DNA of 64,000 bases from Pseudomonas sp. 5P_3.1_Bac2 (lineage in GTDB: Bacteria > Pseudomonadota > Gammaproteobacteria > Pseudomonadales > Pseudomonadaceae), in assembly GCF_025465995.1 (NCBI RefSeq), contig NZ_JANLNY010000023.1, forward strand, positions 1-64,000. Reading direction: 5' to 3'. The notes under the pieces are model-generated. The model saw nothing but the letters and a program-made list of their open reading frames with translations, had not been told where the DNA came from and searched no databases. A program made the translations under genes and the position numbers. Every line of letters starts with the position of its first letter. Position 1 is the first letter of the stretch. This document shows positions 47,932-57,468 of this stretch, in pieces.

Positions 47932-47953
47932 AAACCCCGCCGTGGCGGGGTTT
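47932..47953 (-). terminator. Terminator downstream of speC
   Basis: Stem aaaccccgc / gcggggttt (47932-47940 with 47945-47953), 4-base loop, with an A-run on the left that gives the T-run for the minus-strand speC transcript. It lies ~20 bp past the speC stop. Confidence 0.85.
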
Positions 47954-47971
47954 CTGTTGCGGCAAGAGCGC

Positions 47972-49135
47972 TTAGATATAGAAAGACTTCAGCGGCGGGA
48001 AGCCGTTGAACTCTACGGCGCTGTAGCTGGTGGTGTAGGCCCCGGTGGACAGCCAGTACAGGCGGTCGCCAGCGGCCAGGTTCAGCGGCAGGCCGTACTT
48101 GTAGTTTTCGTACATGATGTCGGCGCTGTCGCAGGTAGGACCGGCGATAACCACTTCTTCCATCTCGCCCTTTTTCTCGGTCCAGATCGGGAACTTGATC
48201 GACTCGTCGGTGGTTTCCACCAGACCGCTGAACTTGCCCACGTCCACGTACACCCAACGCTCCACGGCGGTACGGGATTTACGCGCCACCAGCACCACTT
48301 CACTGACCAGAATCCCGGCGTTGGCAATCAGCGAACGGCCGGGCTCAAGGATGATTTCCGGCAGGTCGTCACCGAAGTCTTCTTTAAGGAAGCGGATGAT
48401 TTCCTCGGCGTAGGTTTCCAGGCTGTTGGTGCGGGTGATGTAGTTGGCCGGGAAGCCGCCGCCCATGTTGATCAGCTTCAGATGAATGCCGTCTTCTTCT
48501 TTCAGACGCTCGAAGATCACCTTCACCTTGGCAATCGCCGCGTCCCACACCGAGATGTCGCGCTGCTGCGAACCAACGTGGAACGACACACCGTAAGGCA
48601 CCAGGCCCAGGTCGCGGGCGAGGATCAGCAGGTCCATGGCCATGTCGGTCTGGCAGCCGAATTTACGGCTCAACGGCCAATCAGCCGTGGTGGAGCCTTC
48701 GGTAAGAATGCGCACATAAACTTTCGAGCCCGGCGCGGCCTTGGCGATGTTGCGCAGGTCGGCTTCGGAGTCGGTGGCGAACAGGCGCACGCCCTTCTCG
48801 TAGAAGTAGCGCACGTCTTTGGCTTTCTTGATGGTGTTGCCGTAGCTAATGCGATCCGCAGTGACGCCACGCGCCAGCACCTTGTCCAGCTCATAGATCG
48901 AGGCGATATCGAAGTTCGAGCCTTTGTCTTTGAGCAGGTCAATGATTTCCACCGCCGGGTTGGCTTTGACGGCGTAGTACACCTTGGCGAATTCGAAACC
49001 GGCGCGCAGGTCGTCATAGGCCTGGCTGATGATCGCCGTGTCGATCAGTACGAACGGGGTTTCCTGGGTATCAGCGAAGGCTTTCATACGCTGAAAAGTG
49101 GCGGGTGCGTAGTAATCTTCGACCTTAATCGACAT
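47972..49135 (-). CDS. speC: Ornithine decarboxylase (alanine-racemase fold type)
   Basis: 387 residues from ATG 49135. PLP lysine is in VYYAVKANP, the phosphate-binding GGGFPANY and EPGRSL segments are present, and the C-terminal GPTCDSADIMYE carries the Cys and Asp that contact substrate from the other subunit. It is a eukaryotic-type group IV decarboxylase of exactly the length of P. aeruginosa SpeC. It makes putrescine from ornithine, upstream of spermidine synthesis. Lysine could also be a substrate; the specificity helix cannot be judged by eye. Confidence 0.9.
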   Translation of the reverse strand: MSIKVEDYYAPATFQRMKAFADTQETPFVLIDTAIISQAYDDLRAGFEFAKVYYAVKANPAVEIIDLLKDKGSNFDIASIYELDKVLARGVTADRISYGNTIKKAKDVRYFYEKGVRLFATDSEADLRNIAKAAPGSKVYVRILTEGSTTADWPLSRKFGCQTDMAMDLLILARDLGLVPYGVSFHVGSQQRDISVWDAAIAKVKVIFERLKEEDGIHLKLINMGGGFPANYITRTNSLETYAEEIIRFLKEDFGDDLPEIILEPGRSLIANAGILVSEVVLVARKSRTAVERWVYVDVGKFSGLVETTDESIKFPIWTEKKGEMEEVVIAGPTCDSADIMYENYKYGLPLNLAAGDRLYWLSTGAYTTSYSAVEFNGFPPLKSFYI

Positions 49136-49601
49136 GGGGCGGCTCCGTTGGCAAAACAAACAAAGAAGATGAGGGATGGTTTCCATATAGAAACCGCGAA
49201 CGTCTGATCAGTTTCCCCACTTTGGTTCGCCTACTTCCCAAGGCATGTCGCCGAGGATTAACCGTTACCAGGTCAACCTCTCGTCGTCAGTACTTGAGCC
49301 GGATGGATCGTTGCCAGCATGGACGTTCGGTCGCGAACTTTAGGGCCATGAGGCCCCTAGATCAATCAAAAACTCGCCCAATTTCGCAGCTAATGACCAA
49401 GAGGGGCTCAAGCGTTTTTGATCCTTAACAAAACGTCCGAAATGCTGCACAAAAAACCCAAGTTTAACCCTACATTTTCAGCGGTTTTGCGCTATGGTCC
49501 AGACCGTGCGGCAGGTGCTCGGCGAGCGCTTCGATTTGCCGGTATAATCGCGCGCTTTTCGGGCCGACCGCCCGCAACCGATTCCAGCCAGGCATACCAC
49601 C
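49136..49601. promoter_or_regulatory. Divergent promoter region of speC and prfC, with a TATAAT for prfC
   Basis: 466 bp without a gene. An exact TATAAT at 49543-49548, 53 bp before the prfC ATG, is the best -10 candidate; its -35 is weak. The speC side shows no clear promoter. Short reading frames here overlap this region but have no ribosome-binding sites. Confidence 0.5.
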
Positions 49602-51185
49602 ATGACCACTCAGGCCGCCGAAGTCGCTAAGCGCCGCACGTTTGCGATCATCTCTCACCCCGACGCCGGTAAGACCACCATTACCGAGAAACTGTTGCTG
49701 ATGGGCAAGGCGATCTCTGTCGCAGGTACGGTGAAGTCGCGTAAATCCGACCGCCATGCCACCTCCGACTGGATGGAAATGGAAAAACAACGGGGCATTT
49801 CCATCACCACCTCGGTGATGCAGTTCCCCTATCGCGAGCACATGATCAACCTGCTCGACACCCCCGGTCACGAAGACTTCTCGGAAGACACCTACCGCAC
49901 CCTGACGGCGGTGGACAGCGCGCTGATGGTGCTCGACGGCGGTAAAGGCGTTGAGCCACGGACCATCGCCCTGATGGACGTGTGCCGCCTGCGCGACACC
50001 CCCATCGTCAGCTTTGTGAACAAACTCGACCGTGATATCCGCGACCCGATCGAACTGCTCGATGAAATTGAAGCGGTACTGAAGATCAAAGCCGCGCCGA
50101 TCACCTGGCCGATCGGCTGCTACAAAGACTTCAAAGGCGTGTACCACCTGGCCGGCGATTACATCATCGTCTACACCCCAGGCCATGGCCACGAGCGCAC
50201 CGAAACCAAGATCATCGAGAAGCTCGACTCCGATGAAGCGCGCGCCCACCTGGGTGACGAATACGAGCGCTTCCTTGAGCAACTGGAGCTGGTACAAGGC
50301 GCCTGCCACGAGTTCGATCAAGGCGAGTTTATGCGCGGCGAGTTGACCCCGGTGTTCTTCGGCACCGCCTTGGGTAACTTCGGTGTCGATCACGTGCTCG
50401 ATGCGGTGGTCGACTGGGCCCCACTGCCGTTGCCGCGTGCAACCCACGAGCGCAACGTGGAACCGCAGGAAGAAAAGTTCTCCGGCTTTATCTTTAAGAT
50501 CCAAGCCAACATGGACCCCAAGCACCGCGACCGTATCGCCTTTATGCGCATCTGCTCGGGCAAGTACAGCCAAGGCATGAAGATGCGCCACGTGCGTACC
50601 GGCAAAGACCTGCGCATCGGCGATGCCCTGACCTTCTTCTCCAGTGAGCGCGAGATGCTGGTCGAGGCCTATGCCGGCGACATCATCGGCCTGCATAACC
50701 ACGGCACCATCCAGATCGGCGACACCTTCACCGAAGGCGAGAACCTGGGCTTTACCGGTATCCCGCACTTCGCCCCGGAGCTGTTCCGCCGCGTGCGTTT
50801 GAAGGACCCGCTGAAGTCCAAGCAATTGCGTCAGGGCCTGCAACAGCTCGCCGAAGAAGGCGCGACCCAGGTGTTCTTCCCCGAACGCAGCAACGACATC
50901 ATCTTGGGCGCCGTCGGTGTGCTGCAGTTCGATGTGGTCGCCAGCCGTTTGAAGGAAGAATACAAAGTCGAGTGCAGCTACGAGCCCATCACCGTGTGGT
51001 CGGCGCGCTGGATCGAATCCAGCGATAAGAAGAAGCTCGAAGAGTTCAGCAACAAGGCCGTGGAAAACCTCGCGCTGGACGGCGGCGGCCACCTCACCTA
51101 CCTGGCGCCCACCCGCGTTAACCTGAGCCTGATGGAAGAGCGCTGGCCGGACATCCAATTCCGCGCCACCCGCGAACATCACTAA
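49602..51185 (+). CDS. prfC: Peptide chain release factor 3
   Basis: 527 residues (E. coli RF3 has 529). G-domain motifs: [10 protein letters not shown] (G1), GISITTS (G2), [10 protein letters not shown] (G3) and FVNKLDRD (G4), followed by domain II (~280-390) and the RF3 C-terminal domain ([15 protein letters not shown]). It is the GTPase that removes RF1/RF2 from the ribosome after peptide release. Ends before a perfect terminator; monocistronic. Confidence 0.97.
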   Translation: MTTQAAEVAKRRTFAIISHPDAGKTTITEKLLLMGKAISVAGTVKSRKSDRHATSDWMEMEKQRGISITTSVMQFPYREHMINLLDTPGHEDFSEDTYRTLTAVDSALMVLDGGKGVEPRTIALMDVCRLRDTPIVSFVNKLDRDIRDPIELLDEIEAVLKIKAAPITWPIGCYKDFKGVYHLAGDYIIVYTPGHGHERTETKIIEKLDSDEARAHLGDEYERFLEQLELVQGACHEFDQGEFMRGELTPVFFGTALGNFGVDHVLDAVVDWAPLPLPRATHERNVEPQEEKFSGFIFKIQANMDPKHRDRIAFMRICSGKYSQGMKMRHVRTGKDLRIGDALTFFSSEREMLVEAYAGDIIGLHNHGTIQIGDTFTEGENLGFTGIPHFAPELFRRVRLKDPLKSKQLRQGLQQLAEEGATQVFFPERSNDIILGAVGVLQFDVVASRLKEEYKVECSYEPITVWSARWIESSDKKKLEEFSNKAVENLALDGGGHLTYLAPTRVNLSLMEERWPDIQFRATREHH

Positions 51186-51195
51186 GTTTCAACCC

Positions 51196-51227
51196 AATAA
51201 AAAACCGGCCAAGGCCGGTTTTTTATT
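51196..51227. terminator. Bidirectional terminator after prfC
   Basis: A 15-bp inverted repeat (51196-51210 with 51213-51227) with core ccggcc / ggccgg and A-run and T-run tails. It lies ~10 bp after the prfC stop. Confidence 0.9.
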
Positions 51228-51277
51228 GCCTATACAACCCACGTTTATCCACGCGCCGCAGGGTGGAGAACAACCTC

Positions 51278-51735
51278 GTAGGGTGGTTTAGCCGCGCAGC
51301 GGCGTAAGCCACCAGCGCCACACCGCCAAATCCTAAACCCATCCGCCTCCCGGATTATGCCCACTGCGTGAGCTAATCCAGGCTACGCGACTAAAGCGCT
51401 GGCCGTAGGGTGGAGAACAACCCCGTAGGGTGGTTTAGCCGCGCAGCGGCGTAAGCCACCAACGCCACGCCGCCAAATCCTAAGCCCACCCGCCTCCCGG
51501 ATTACACCCACTGCGTGAGCTAATCCAGGCTACGCAACTAAAGCGCTGACCCGTAGGGTGGAGAACAACCCCGTAGGGTGGTTTAGCCGCGCAGCGGCGT
51601 AAGCCACCAACGCCACGCCGCCAAATCCTAAGCCCGCCCACCTCCCGGATTACACCCACTGCGTGGGCTAATCCAGGCTACGAAGCTAAAGCGTTAGCCC
51701 GTAGGGTGGAGAACAGCGCGAAGCGCTTTCTCCAC
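51278..51735. repeat. Tandem array of GTAG-hairpin repeats, 147-148 bp period
   Basis: Three units begin with GTAGGGTGG at 51278, 51425 and 51573 (period 147 and 148). Each has a forward hairpin (stem core TTTAGCCGC-GCA-GCGGCGTAAG), a reverse hairpin (CCGGATTACACCCACTGCGT then CTAATCC ending in CTAC) and a half-hairpin start GTAGGGTGGAGAACAA. The last one (51700-51735) is a complete hairpin, AGCGC-GAA-GCGCT in its core. The array fills most of the prfC-tatD gap; ~100 bp of single-copy leader follow. Confidence 0.9.
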
Positions 51736-51834
51736 CGATATAAGGTGATAAGCCTTTGGCAGCCAACTACGGCCTCCGATAATTTGCCAATAGCCGCACC
51801 TGAGTTACCCTGCACCTAGCTTAGCGAGGCGCCC

Positions 51835-52623
51835 ATGCACCTGATCGACACCCACACCCACCTCGACTTCCCCGATTTCGACCACGACCGCCCAGCCCTG
51901 CTGGCCCGCAGTCGCGCCGTGGGCGTGAAGCGCATGGTGGTGCTCGGCGTGTATCAGAGTAATTGGCAGCGCCTGTGGCAGTTGTGTGAGGCGCAGGACG
52001 GCCTGTTTGCTGCCTTCGGTTTGCACCCGGTGTATCTGGCGCAGCATCTGCCCAGCGATTTAACTGAGTTACGCGATTGGCTGACGCGCCATGCGGGCCA
52101 CCCCAAGCTGTGCGCCGTGGGTGAAATTGGCTTGGATTATTTCCTCCCAGAGCTAGATCGCGAGGCGCAGCAGCAGTTGTTCAGCGCTCAGCTCAAACTG
52201 GCTTGCGAGTTTGAGCTACCGGCACTGCTGCACGTGCGCCGCGCCCACGCCGACACCATCGCCATACTCAAACGCGTTAAACCGCCACGCGGCGGCATCA
52301 TCCACGCCTTTGCCGGCAGCGTTGAGGAGGCCCGTGAGTACCTCAAATTAGGTTTCAAACTCGGCTTAGGTGGCGCCCCGACGTGGCCACAGGCCCTGCG
52401 CTTGCGCAAGGTGCTGGCACAGCTGCCGTTGGCAGCCTTCGTGCTGGAAACCGACAGCCCCGACATGGCCCCGGCCATGTACCCCAACCAACGCAACAGC
52501 CCCGAACATTTGCCGCAGATTTGCCAAGCCTTGGCCGAAGTACGCGGCATCAGCGCGCAAGAGTTGGCCAGCGCCAGTAGCCACAATGCCTGCGAGCTGT
52601 TTGGCTGGAGTAGCCTGGATTAG
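51835..52623 (+). CDS. TatD-family metal-dependent deoxyribonuclease (YjjV-like)
   Basis: 262 residues. Metal ligands: DTHTHLD (HxH), GEIGLDY (Glu), LLHVRRAH (His), IIHAFAGS (His) and ETDSP (Asp), the complete TatD set. Cytoplasmic, probably a 3'-5' exonuclease or Mg-dependent hydrolase. The last four residues and the stop codon come from a GTAG repeat that begins at 52610: the gene's natural end was replaced or truncated there, though the core domain is complete (ASSHNACELFGW is a typical family ending). Confidence 0.88.
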   Translation: MHLIDTHTHLDFPDFDHDRPALLARSRAVGVKRMVVLGVYQSNWQRLWQLCEAQDGLFAAFGLHPVYLAQHLPSDLTELRDWLTRHAGHPKLCAVGEIGLDYFLPELDREAQQQLFSAQLKLACEFELPALLHVRRAHADTIAILKRVKPPRGGIIHAFAGSVEEAREYLKLGFKLGLGGAPTWPQALRLRKVLAQLPLAAFVLETDSPDMAPAMYPNQRNSPEHLPQICQALAEVRGISAQELASASSHNACELFGWSSLD

Positions 52624-52844
52624 CCCACGCAGTGGGCGTAATCCGGGAAGTGTTCGAGCCGCGCATCAACTCGGTGGCAGCGGTGGCTGGCTGCGGCCAG
52701 CCACCCTACGGGATCGCATTTTTCAGCAACGTGACTGTCACCCCGTAGCCTGGATTAGCCCACGCAGTGGGCGTAATCCGGGAAGTGATCGAACTACACA
52801 TCAACTCGATGGCAACGGTGGCTGGCTACGGCCAACCACCCTAC
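52610..52844. repeat. Two-unit GTAG-hairpin array overlapping the end of the TatD-family gene
   Basis: GTAGCCTGG starts at 52610 and 52745 (period 135). Each opens a hairpin GATTAGCCCAC-GCA-GTGGGCGTAATC and is followed by a reverse hairpin GGCTGGC...GCCAGCC ending in CTAC (second at 52841-52844). The first 14 bases of unit 1 encode the end of the TatD-family protein. Confidence 0.88.
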
Positions 52845-52901
52845 GGGATCGCGTTTTTCAGCAACGTGCCGGGCGCCGCGAGCCTGATTGGCTCACGCCA
52901 G

Positions 52902-54932
52902 TTAAACCCGGAATGCTCCTGCTAAGTCTTTTAAGCGCGTGACCAACGCGCTCAGCTCGCGGCTGGCCTGCTCGGTTTGGCTCGCGCCATTGGCGGTGAG
53001 TTCACCGGCGTGGCTGATCTGCACGATGTTCTGATCGATATCCAGCACCACCGCCGTCTGCTCTTCGGCAGCCGTGGCGATTTGCTGGTTTTGATCGACG
53101 ATCATGCCCACTGCCCCCAAGATATTCTCCAGCGCCTGCTGCACCTTGGTCGATTCAGTCACGGTGTTGTCAGCCATCTGATGGCTGCTGTTCATCGCCT
53201 TGACCGCCGCGCCCACGCCGCTTTGCAGCTTGGCGATCATACTCTCGATTTCCTCGGTGGAGTGCTGGGTACGCTTAGCCAGGTTGCGCACTTCATCAGC
53301 CACCACGGCAAAGCCCCGGCCCTGCTCGCCAGCTCGCGCCGCTTCAATCGCCGCGTTGAGCGCCAGCAGGTTGGTTTGCTCGGCGATGCCTTTGATCACG
53401 TCCAGCACCTGGCTGATCGAAGCGCTGTCGCTGGCCAACTTGTTGATCACCGTCACCGACCCATCGATCTCGCCGGCCAAGCGCTGGATGCTGCCCACTT
53501 GCGCCTCCACCAGCACACGGCCGCTGACCGTTTCATCATTCACGCTCTGCGCACTGCCCACCGCCGCGGCAGCGCTATGGGCCACCTCTTGGGCGGTGGC
53601 GGACAGTTGGTTCATCGCGGTGGCGATCAGGTCGATTTGCCCGCGCTGGCTGGCGACGGCGTGGTTGCTTTCAGCCGATACCTGCTCGACGCGTCCGGTT
53701 TGATGACCCACCTCCTGCACGGTGTGGCCAAGGCGCTCAATCAAATGACGAATCTTGCCCACGGTCTCGTTAAACAGCTCGCCGAGTTGGCCCAATTCAT
53801 CTTGGCTTTGCGCTTTGTAGCTCACGGTCATATCACCGGCGGCCACCTGATTCATCACCTGGCCCAGACTTTTCAAGGTGCTGCGGATCGACACGTAAAA
53901 GCCGCTGTAGAGGTACAAAATCAGCAGGAACACCACGACCAGCGCAACCACCAACAAGCTCATCTGCACCCGGTTTTGCGCCAAGCGCTTTTGCAGTTGC
54001 TGATCCAAAAAGCCCAGCAGTTCGTCATTAAGGCCGTAGGTTTTATCGATGGCGCCGCTCAGCTCGGCGTAATAGTTAAGCCACGGCGTGTCCAACGAGT
54101 CGGCCACCACCACCTGATCCTCCACCACTGTCGCGATGGACTTCAGTGTGGCCAGGCTGGCATCGGCCTGCGTGGCCAAGGCCGCTTGCGCTTTGCTGTC
54201 ACTGCCGAGCACCGCTTGCAGGTTTTGCCCGTATTCGGCATGGAGTTTTTCCATATCCAGCAGCAGGTCATCCAGCGTGGTGCTAGCGGCCGAGTTCAGA
54301 AAGCCCTGGGCCAAGGAAAACGAGCCCACTGCCCGGCCCTGACTAAGCAGCCCGGTAACCTTAGGCGTGGCGACCAACAGTAATTCGAGCATTTGCCGCA
54401 CGGTGTCGTCGCGGTCTTGGCTTAAGCCTGACTGGCTGGCGATCAACTTGCTAAACAGCTGCGCCGAGCCCAGTAGCTTCTCACTCAGCACCACCTTGGT
54501 TTGCAGCGCCGATTCATTGTTCGCAGCAGTCAGCTCTGCTTGGAGTTGCTCGCGCTGTTGGTCAAAAGCCGCAACCTGATCGCTGTCACTAACAGCAACC
54601 TGCATGTTTTGAAGTTGCTGCGCCAAATTGCTTTGCAGCTGAGTCAGACGGCTTTCGAGGTCGCCGGCTTGGCCAGACTGGCCAATGGCAGCGTTGATTT
54701 CATTGAGGTCGGAGTATTCTTCGAGACTCTTATGCAGGGTCTGGCTTTGCCGCAGCAAACCGATACTGGCCAGCGATGCTTGGGTGCTGATGAATTGCTG
54801 ATAGGAGTCGCGCACCAGGTAAAAATTGGTGATCAGCATGGGCACAAAGAACAGCACGCTGATCAGGCTGAACTTCATACCGAAACTTAGGCGATTCATC
54901 AGCGCGATGGCTGGCAGTAAGACGAACTTCAC
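52902..54932 (-). CDS. Methyl-accepting chemotaxis transducer
   Basis: 676 residues from a GTG start at 54932 (GGAG 6 bases upstream). A membrane helix (~20-38), a long all-helical periplasmic sensor (~40-320), a second helix (~325-345), a HAMP domain (~345-400) and a cytoplasmic signalling domain with the conserved tip [20 protein letters not shown]. It corresponds in position to the chemoreceptor between speC and ampE in P. aeruginosa. The ligand is unknown; the helical-bundle sensor may be a HBM or NIT-type domain. A sigma-28 promoter is present ~190 bp upstream. Confidence 0.93.
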   Translation of the reverse strand: MKFVLLPAIALMNRLSFGMKFSLISVLFFVPMLITNFYLVRDSYQQFISTQASLASIGLLRQSQTLHKSLEEYSDLNEINAAIGQSGQAGDLESRLTQLQSNLAQQLQNMQVAVSDSDQVAAFDQQREQLQAELTAANNESALQTKVVLSEKLLGSAQLFSKLIASQSGLSQDRDDTVRQMLELLLVATPKVTGLLSQGRAVGSFSLAQGFLNSAASTTLDDLLLDMEKLHAEYGQNLQAVLGSDSKAQAALATQADASLATLKSIATVVEDQVVVADSLDTPWLNYYAELSGAIDKTYGLNDELLGFLDQQLQKRLAQNRVQMSLLVVALVVVFLLILYLYSGFYVSIRSTLKSLGQVMNQVAAGDMTVSYKAQSQDELGQLGELFNETVGKIRHLIERLGHTVQEVGHQTGRVEQVSAESNHAVASQRGQIDLIATAMNQLSATAQEVAHSAAAAVGSAQSVNDETVSGRVLVEAQVGSIQRLAGEIDGSVTVINKLASDSASISQVLDVIKGIAEQTNLLALNAAIEAARAGEQGRGFAVVADEVRNLAKRTQHSTEEIESMIAKLQSGVGAAVKAMNSSHQMADNTVTESTKVQQALENILGAVGMIVDQNQQIATAAEEQTAVVLDIDQNIVQISHAGELTANGASQTEQASRELSALVTRLKDLAGAFRV

Positions 54933-55120
54933 GGGCGTCTCCAGTATTTAATTATTGTTGTTCTACTTGGGGCTACCAAGAGTACTGCTGGGCTGCGCTT
55001 GCTGGCTTGGGCGTCTGCGCTCCCTGCTGTGCCGCAAAACAGCGTGGTCAGCGTAGTGCTATCACGGCTGAATGTGAAGCCCATCACGTCGACCGGACGT
55101 AGCCACCCCTTGTAGCGATA

Positions 55121-55147
55121 CTATCGGCCTGCGCCCGCTGAACTTAA
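55121..55147 (-). promoter_or_regulatory. Probable FliA (sigma-28) promoter of the chemoreceptor gene
   Basis: On the minus strand TTAAGTTC (55147-55140), 11 bp spacer, then GCCGATAG (55128-55121), against the FliA consensus TAAAGTTT-N11-GCCGATAA: 6 of 8 and 7 of 8 matches with exact spacing. It lies ~190 bp before the chemoreceptor GTG, in a 330-bp gap with no gene. Confidence 0.65.
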
Positions 55148-55262
55148 GGTTCAACATGGACCGTGATGGCAGGTCATAAGCGCAGGCGCCGTGCTGAGAA
55201 ACTGCGATGCAGCTTAGCTAAAACGGCCCCGCGCGCGTTGATCGACAGCAATAGCTGTCGCG

Positions 55263-56084
55263 TTAAAGAAACAGCGTCCACAGGGCAAACACGGCGTACC
55301 ACAGCACCGCCGAGCGCACGAGCAACTGCCACAAGCTGTCGAGACTGCTGATGCCCACCTCGCCCAACTCGGGCGCCGGCAGCTCGCAGGCAGCGACCGC
55401 AGTATTGCTTACCAACTGCGCGGCACCGGTGTCCCAGCTTAAGAGGTCGCTGAGCAAGCGCTGCGTAACGGCGCCAAAGTTGCCGACCAAGGCAAAGCTG
55501 GCCGCCAACACCCGCACCGTCAACCAATCAAAAGCATGGCGGATCTGCTTGGCCGCCTCCCCCAGCTCAGTGTTGGCGGTATGTTCTTGTAGCAAGGCCA
55601 GCAAGCGATAAGCCAAAGCGGCCAACGGGCCGAGCAAGGCATACCAGAAGATCGGCGCAAAGAAGCTTTGATAAGCCTGCCACACCTGATGTCCCTGCAC
55701 GTGCTGCAGCAACTGCTCCGCGCTCTCGGCCTCAATGCCTAAGTCACGCTGAGCCACCAGATACGCGGCCTCGCTGTCACCGCGCCGCCAGCTATCGCGA
55801 AACGGGCCCAAGGCCGCCTGCAAATCGCCGCGCCCAAGGCTGTAAATCAGCACCAGTAAGTGCAAAGGTAAGGCCAACCAGCCGTAGGCCACGCTTTCTA
55901 GCAGCAACAAGAGCACACCCACCAGCAACAGCGGCAGCAACAGCAGCACGCTCAGTTGCAACCACACCGGCCGCCCCTGCACCTTGCTCAGCAGGGCCAA
56001 CCAAGGGCTGTCGTGCTGCACGCGCTGACGCCAGGCCGAGAACTTCTCGACCCACAACACCAGCAGTAGCACCAGAAAATTCAT
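55263..56084 (-). CDS. ampE: AmpE-like membrane protein
   Basis: 273 residues from ATG 56084 (GAGGA upstream). Four membrane helices (about 2-20, 40-62, 140-165 and 250-270) with the AmpE pattern WVEKFSAWRQRVQHDSPWL near the N-terminus and QSFFAPIFWYALLGPLAALAY in the third helix. It accompanies ampD (2-bp gap) and is presumed to take part in peptidoglycan-recycling or beta-lactamase signalling, though its activity is not established. Confidence 0.9.
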   Translation of the reverse strand: MNFLVLLLVLWVEKFSAWRQRVQHDSPWLALLSKVQGRPVWLQLSVLLLLPLLLVGVLLLLLESVAYGWLALPLHLLVLIYSLGRGDLQAALGPFRDSWRRGDSEAAYLVAQRDLGIEAESAEQLLQHVQGHQVWQAYQSFFAPIFWYALLGPLAALAYRLLALLQEHTANTELGEAAKQIRHAFDWLTVRVLAASFALVGNFGAVTQRLLSDLLSWDTGAAQLVSNTAVAACELPAPELGEVGISSLDSLWQLLVRSAVLWYAVFALWTLFL

Positions 56085-56086
56085 GG

Positions 56087-56644
56087 CTATTCCTCGTTTT
56101 GCGCTAAGCCCTGATACAAGCGCGACCAATCAAAAGCCGGGCCAGGGTCGGTTTTGCGCCCTGGGGCAATGTCGCTATGACCGCAAATGCGCTGGGCCGT
56201 AATCGCCGGGTAGGCGTGTTGTATCTGGCGGGTCAGAGCAATCAGGACGCGATATTGGGCATCGGTAAAGGGCAGATCATCGGTGCCTTCGAGCTCAATG
56301 CCAAGGGCAAAATCATTGCAGTTATCACGCCCGGCAAAACTCGACACGCCAGCGTGCCAGGCGCGGTCGTTACAGGAGACAAACTGGAACAGCGCGCCGC
56401 TGCGTTCAATCAGAAAATGCGCCGCCACCTGCAAATGCTCAATGCTGGCGAAATACGGATGCTCGGCGCTGTCCAGACGGTTCTGGAAAAACGCCTGCAC
56501 CTTACCCGTGCCGAACTGTCCAGGCGGCAAGCTGATGTTATGAATCACCAGCAGCGAAACCTCCCCTGCTGGGCGCTGATTGAAGTTGGGCGAGGGGCAG
56601 TGGGCGATACCGGTACACCAACCACTGCGGGGGTCCAGATGCAT
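56087..56644 (-). CDS. ampD: 1,6-anhydro-N-acetylmuramyl-L-alanine amidase
   Basis: 185 residues from ATG 56644 (AGGAG upstream). Zinc ligands: His in LVIHNISLPP, and His and Asp in GHSDIAPGRKTDPG; the conserved Glu is in ALGIELEGTDD. It hydrolyses anhydromuropeptides in the cytoplasm during wall recycling. In pseudomonads loss of AmpD derepresses AmpR-controlled beta-lactamase; neither ampC nor ampR is in the window. First gene of the ampD-ampE pair. Confidence 0.95.
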   Translation of the reverse strand: MHLDPRSGWCTGIAHCPSPNFNQRPAGEVSLLVIHNISLPPGQFGTGKVQAFFQNRLDSAEHPYFASIEHLQVAAHFLIERSGALFQFVSCNDRAWHAGVSSFAGRDNCNDFALGIELEGTDDLPFTDAQYRVLIALTRQIQHAYPAITAQRICGHSDIAPGRKTDPGPAFDWSRLYQGLAQNEE

Positions 56645-56736
56645 AGGGGCTCCTTTCACGAGCCGTCACTCTAGTGCAGCCGCCCCAACCGGCCAAGCCC
56701 TCCAACGCCAAGCCCCCTTGAACCATAATTAGCGTT

Positions 56737-57441
56737 GTAACCTGGATTAGCCCTCGCAGAGGGCGTAATCCGGGAATGCGACGCCACAGATTCCGGCAAC
56801 CTGGCGTCGATAAAAATGGTGACTTACGCCGCTGCGCGACTAAACCACCCTACGGGATCGCGGCTCATCAACAGGCTTGCGCTGTAGCTTGGATTAGCCC
56901 TCGCAGAGGGCGTAATCCGGGAATACAACACAACAGATGCCGACAACCTGGCGTCGATAAAAATGGTGACTTACGCCGCTACACGGCTAACCCCCCCTAC
57001 GGGATCGCGGTTCATCAATAGGCTTGCGCTGTAGCCTGGATTAGCCCTCGCAGAGGGCGTAATCCGGGAATGCAGCGCCACAGATTCCCGCAACCTAGCG
57101 TGGATAAAAGTGGTGGCTTAAGCCGCTACGCAGCTAAACCACCCTACGGGATCGCGGCTCATCAACAGGCTTGCGCTGTAGCCTGGATTAGCCCTCGCAG
57201 AGGGCGTAATCCGGGAATGCGACGCCACAGATGCCGGCAACCTAGCGTCGATAAAAGTGGTGGCTTACGCCGCTGCGCGGCTAAACCACCCTACGGGATC
57301 GCGGCTCATCAACAGGCTTGCGTTGTAGCCTGGATTAGCCCTCGCAGAGGGCGTAATCCGGGAGTGCGGCGCCACAGATTCCGGCAACCTAGCGTCGATA
57401 AAAATGGTGGCTTACGCCGCTACACAGCTAAACCACCCTAC
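56737..57441. repeat. Five-unit tandem array of paired GTAG hairpins, exact 147-bp period
   Basis: Unit starts at 56737 (GTAA variant), 56884, 57031, 57178 and 57325: four intervals of exactly 147 bp. Each unit has a forward hairpin (GATTAGCCCTC-GCA-GAGGGCGTAATC) and a reverse hairpin (GGCTTACGCCGC...GCGGCTAAACCACC ending in CTAC), joined by ~50 bp of less conserved sequence. The array ends 27 bp from the DUF1631 stop. Reading frames in it are repeat artefacts. Confidence 0.92.
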
Positions 57442-57468
57442 GAAGCCTGCGGCCCCTCGCATATGCCC

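Noticed and set aside
49470..51182. 570-aa frame opposite prfC
   Set aside because: PrfC is complete with all GTPase motifs; the antisense frame has no recognisable domain.
51278..51735. CRISPR-like array
   Set aside because: Units are ~147 bp with internal hairpins and no short repeat/unique spacer pattern; no cas genes are present.
52977..54383. 468-aa frame opposite the chemoreceptor gene
   Set aside because: Gln/His-rich antisense shadow of a coiled-coil gene.
55163..55351. 62-aa frame between the chemoreceptor and ampE
   Set aside because: It overlaps the ampE end on the other strand and has no ribosome-binding site.
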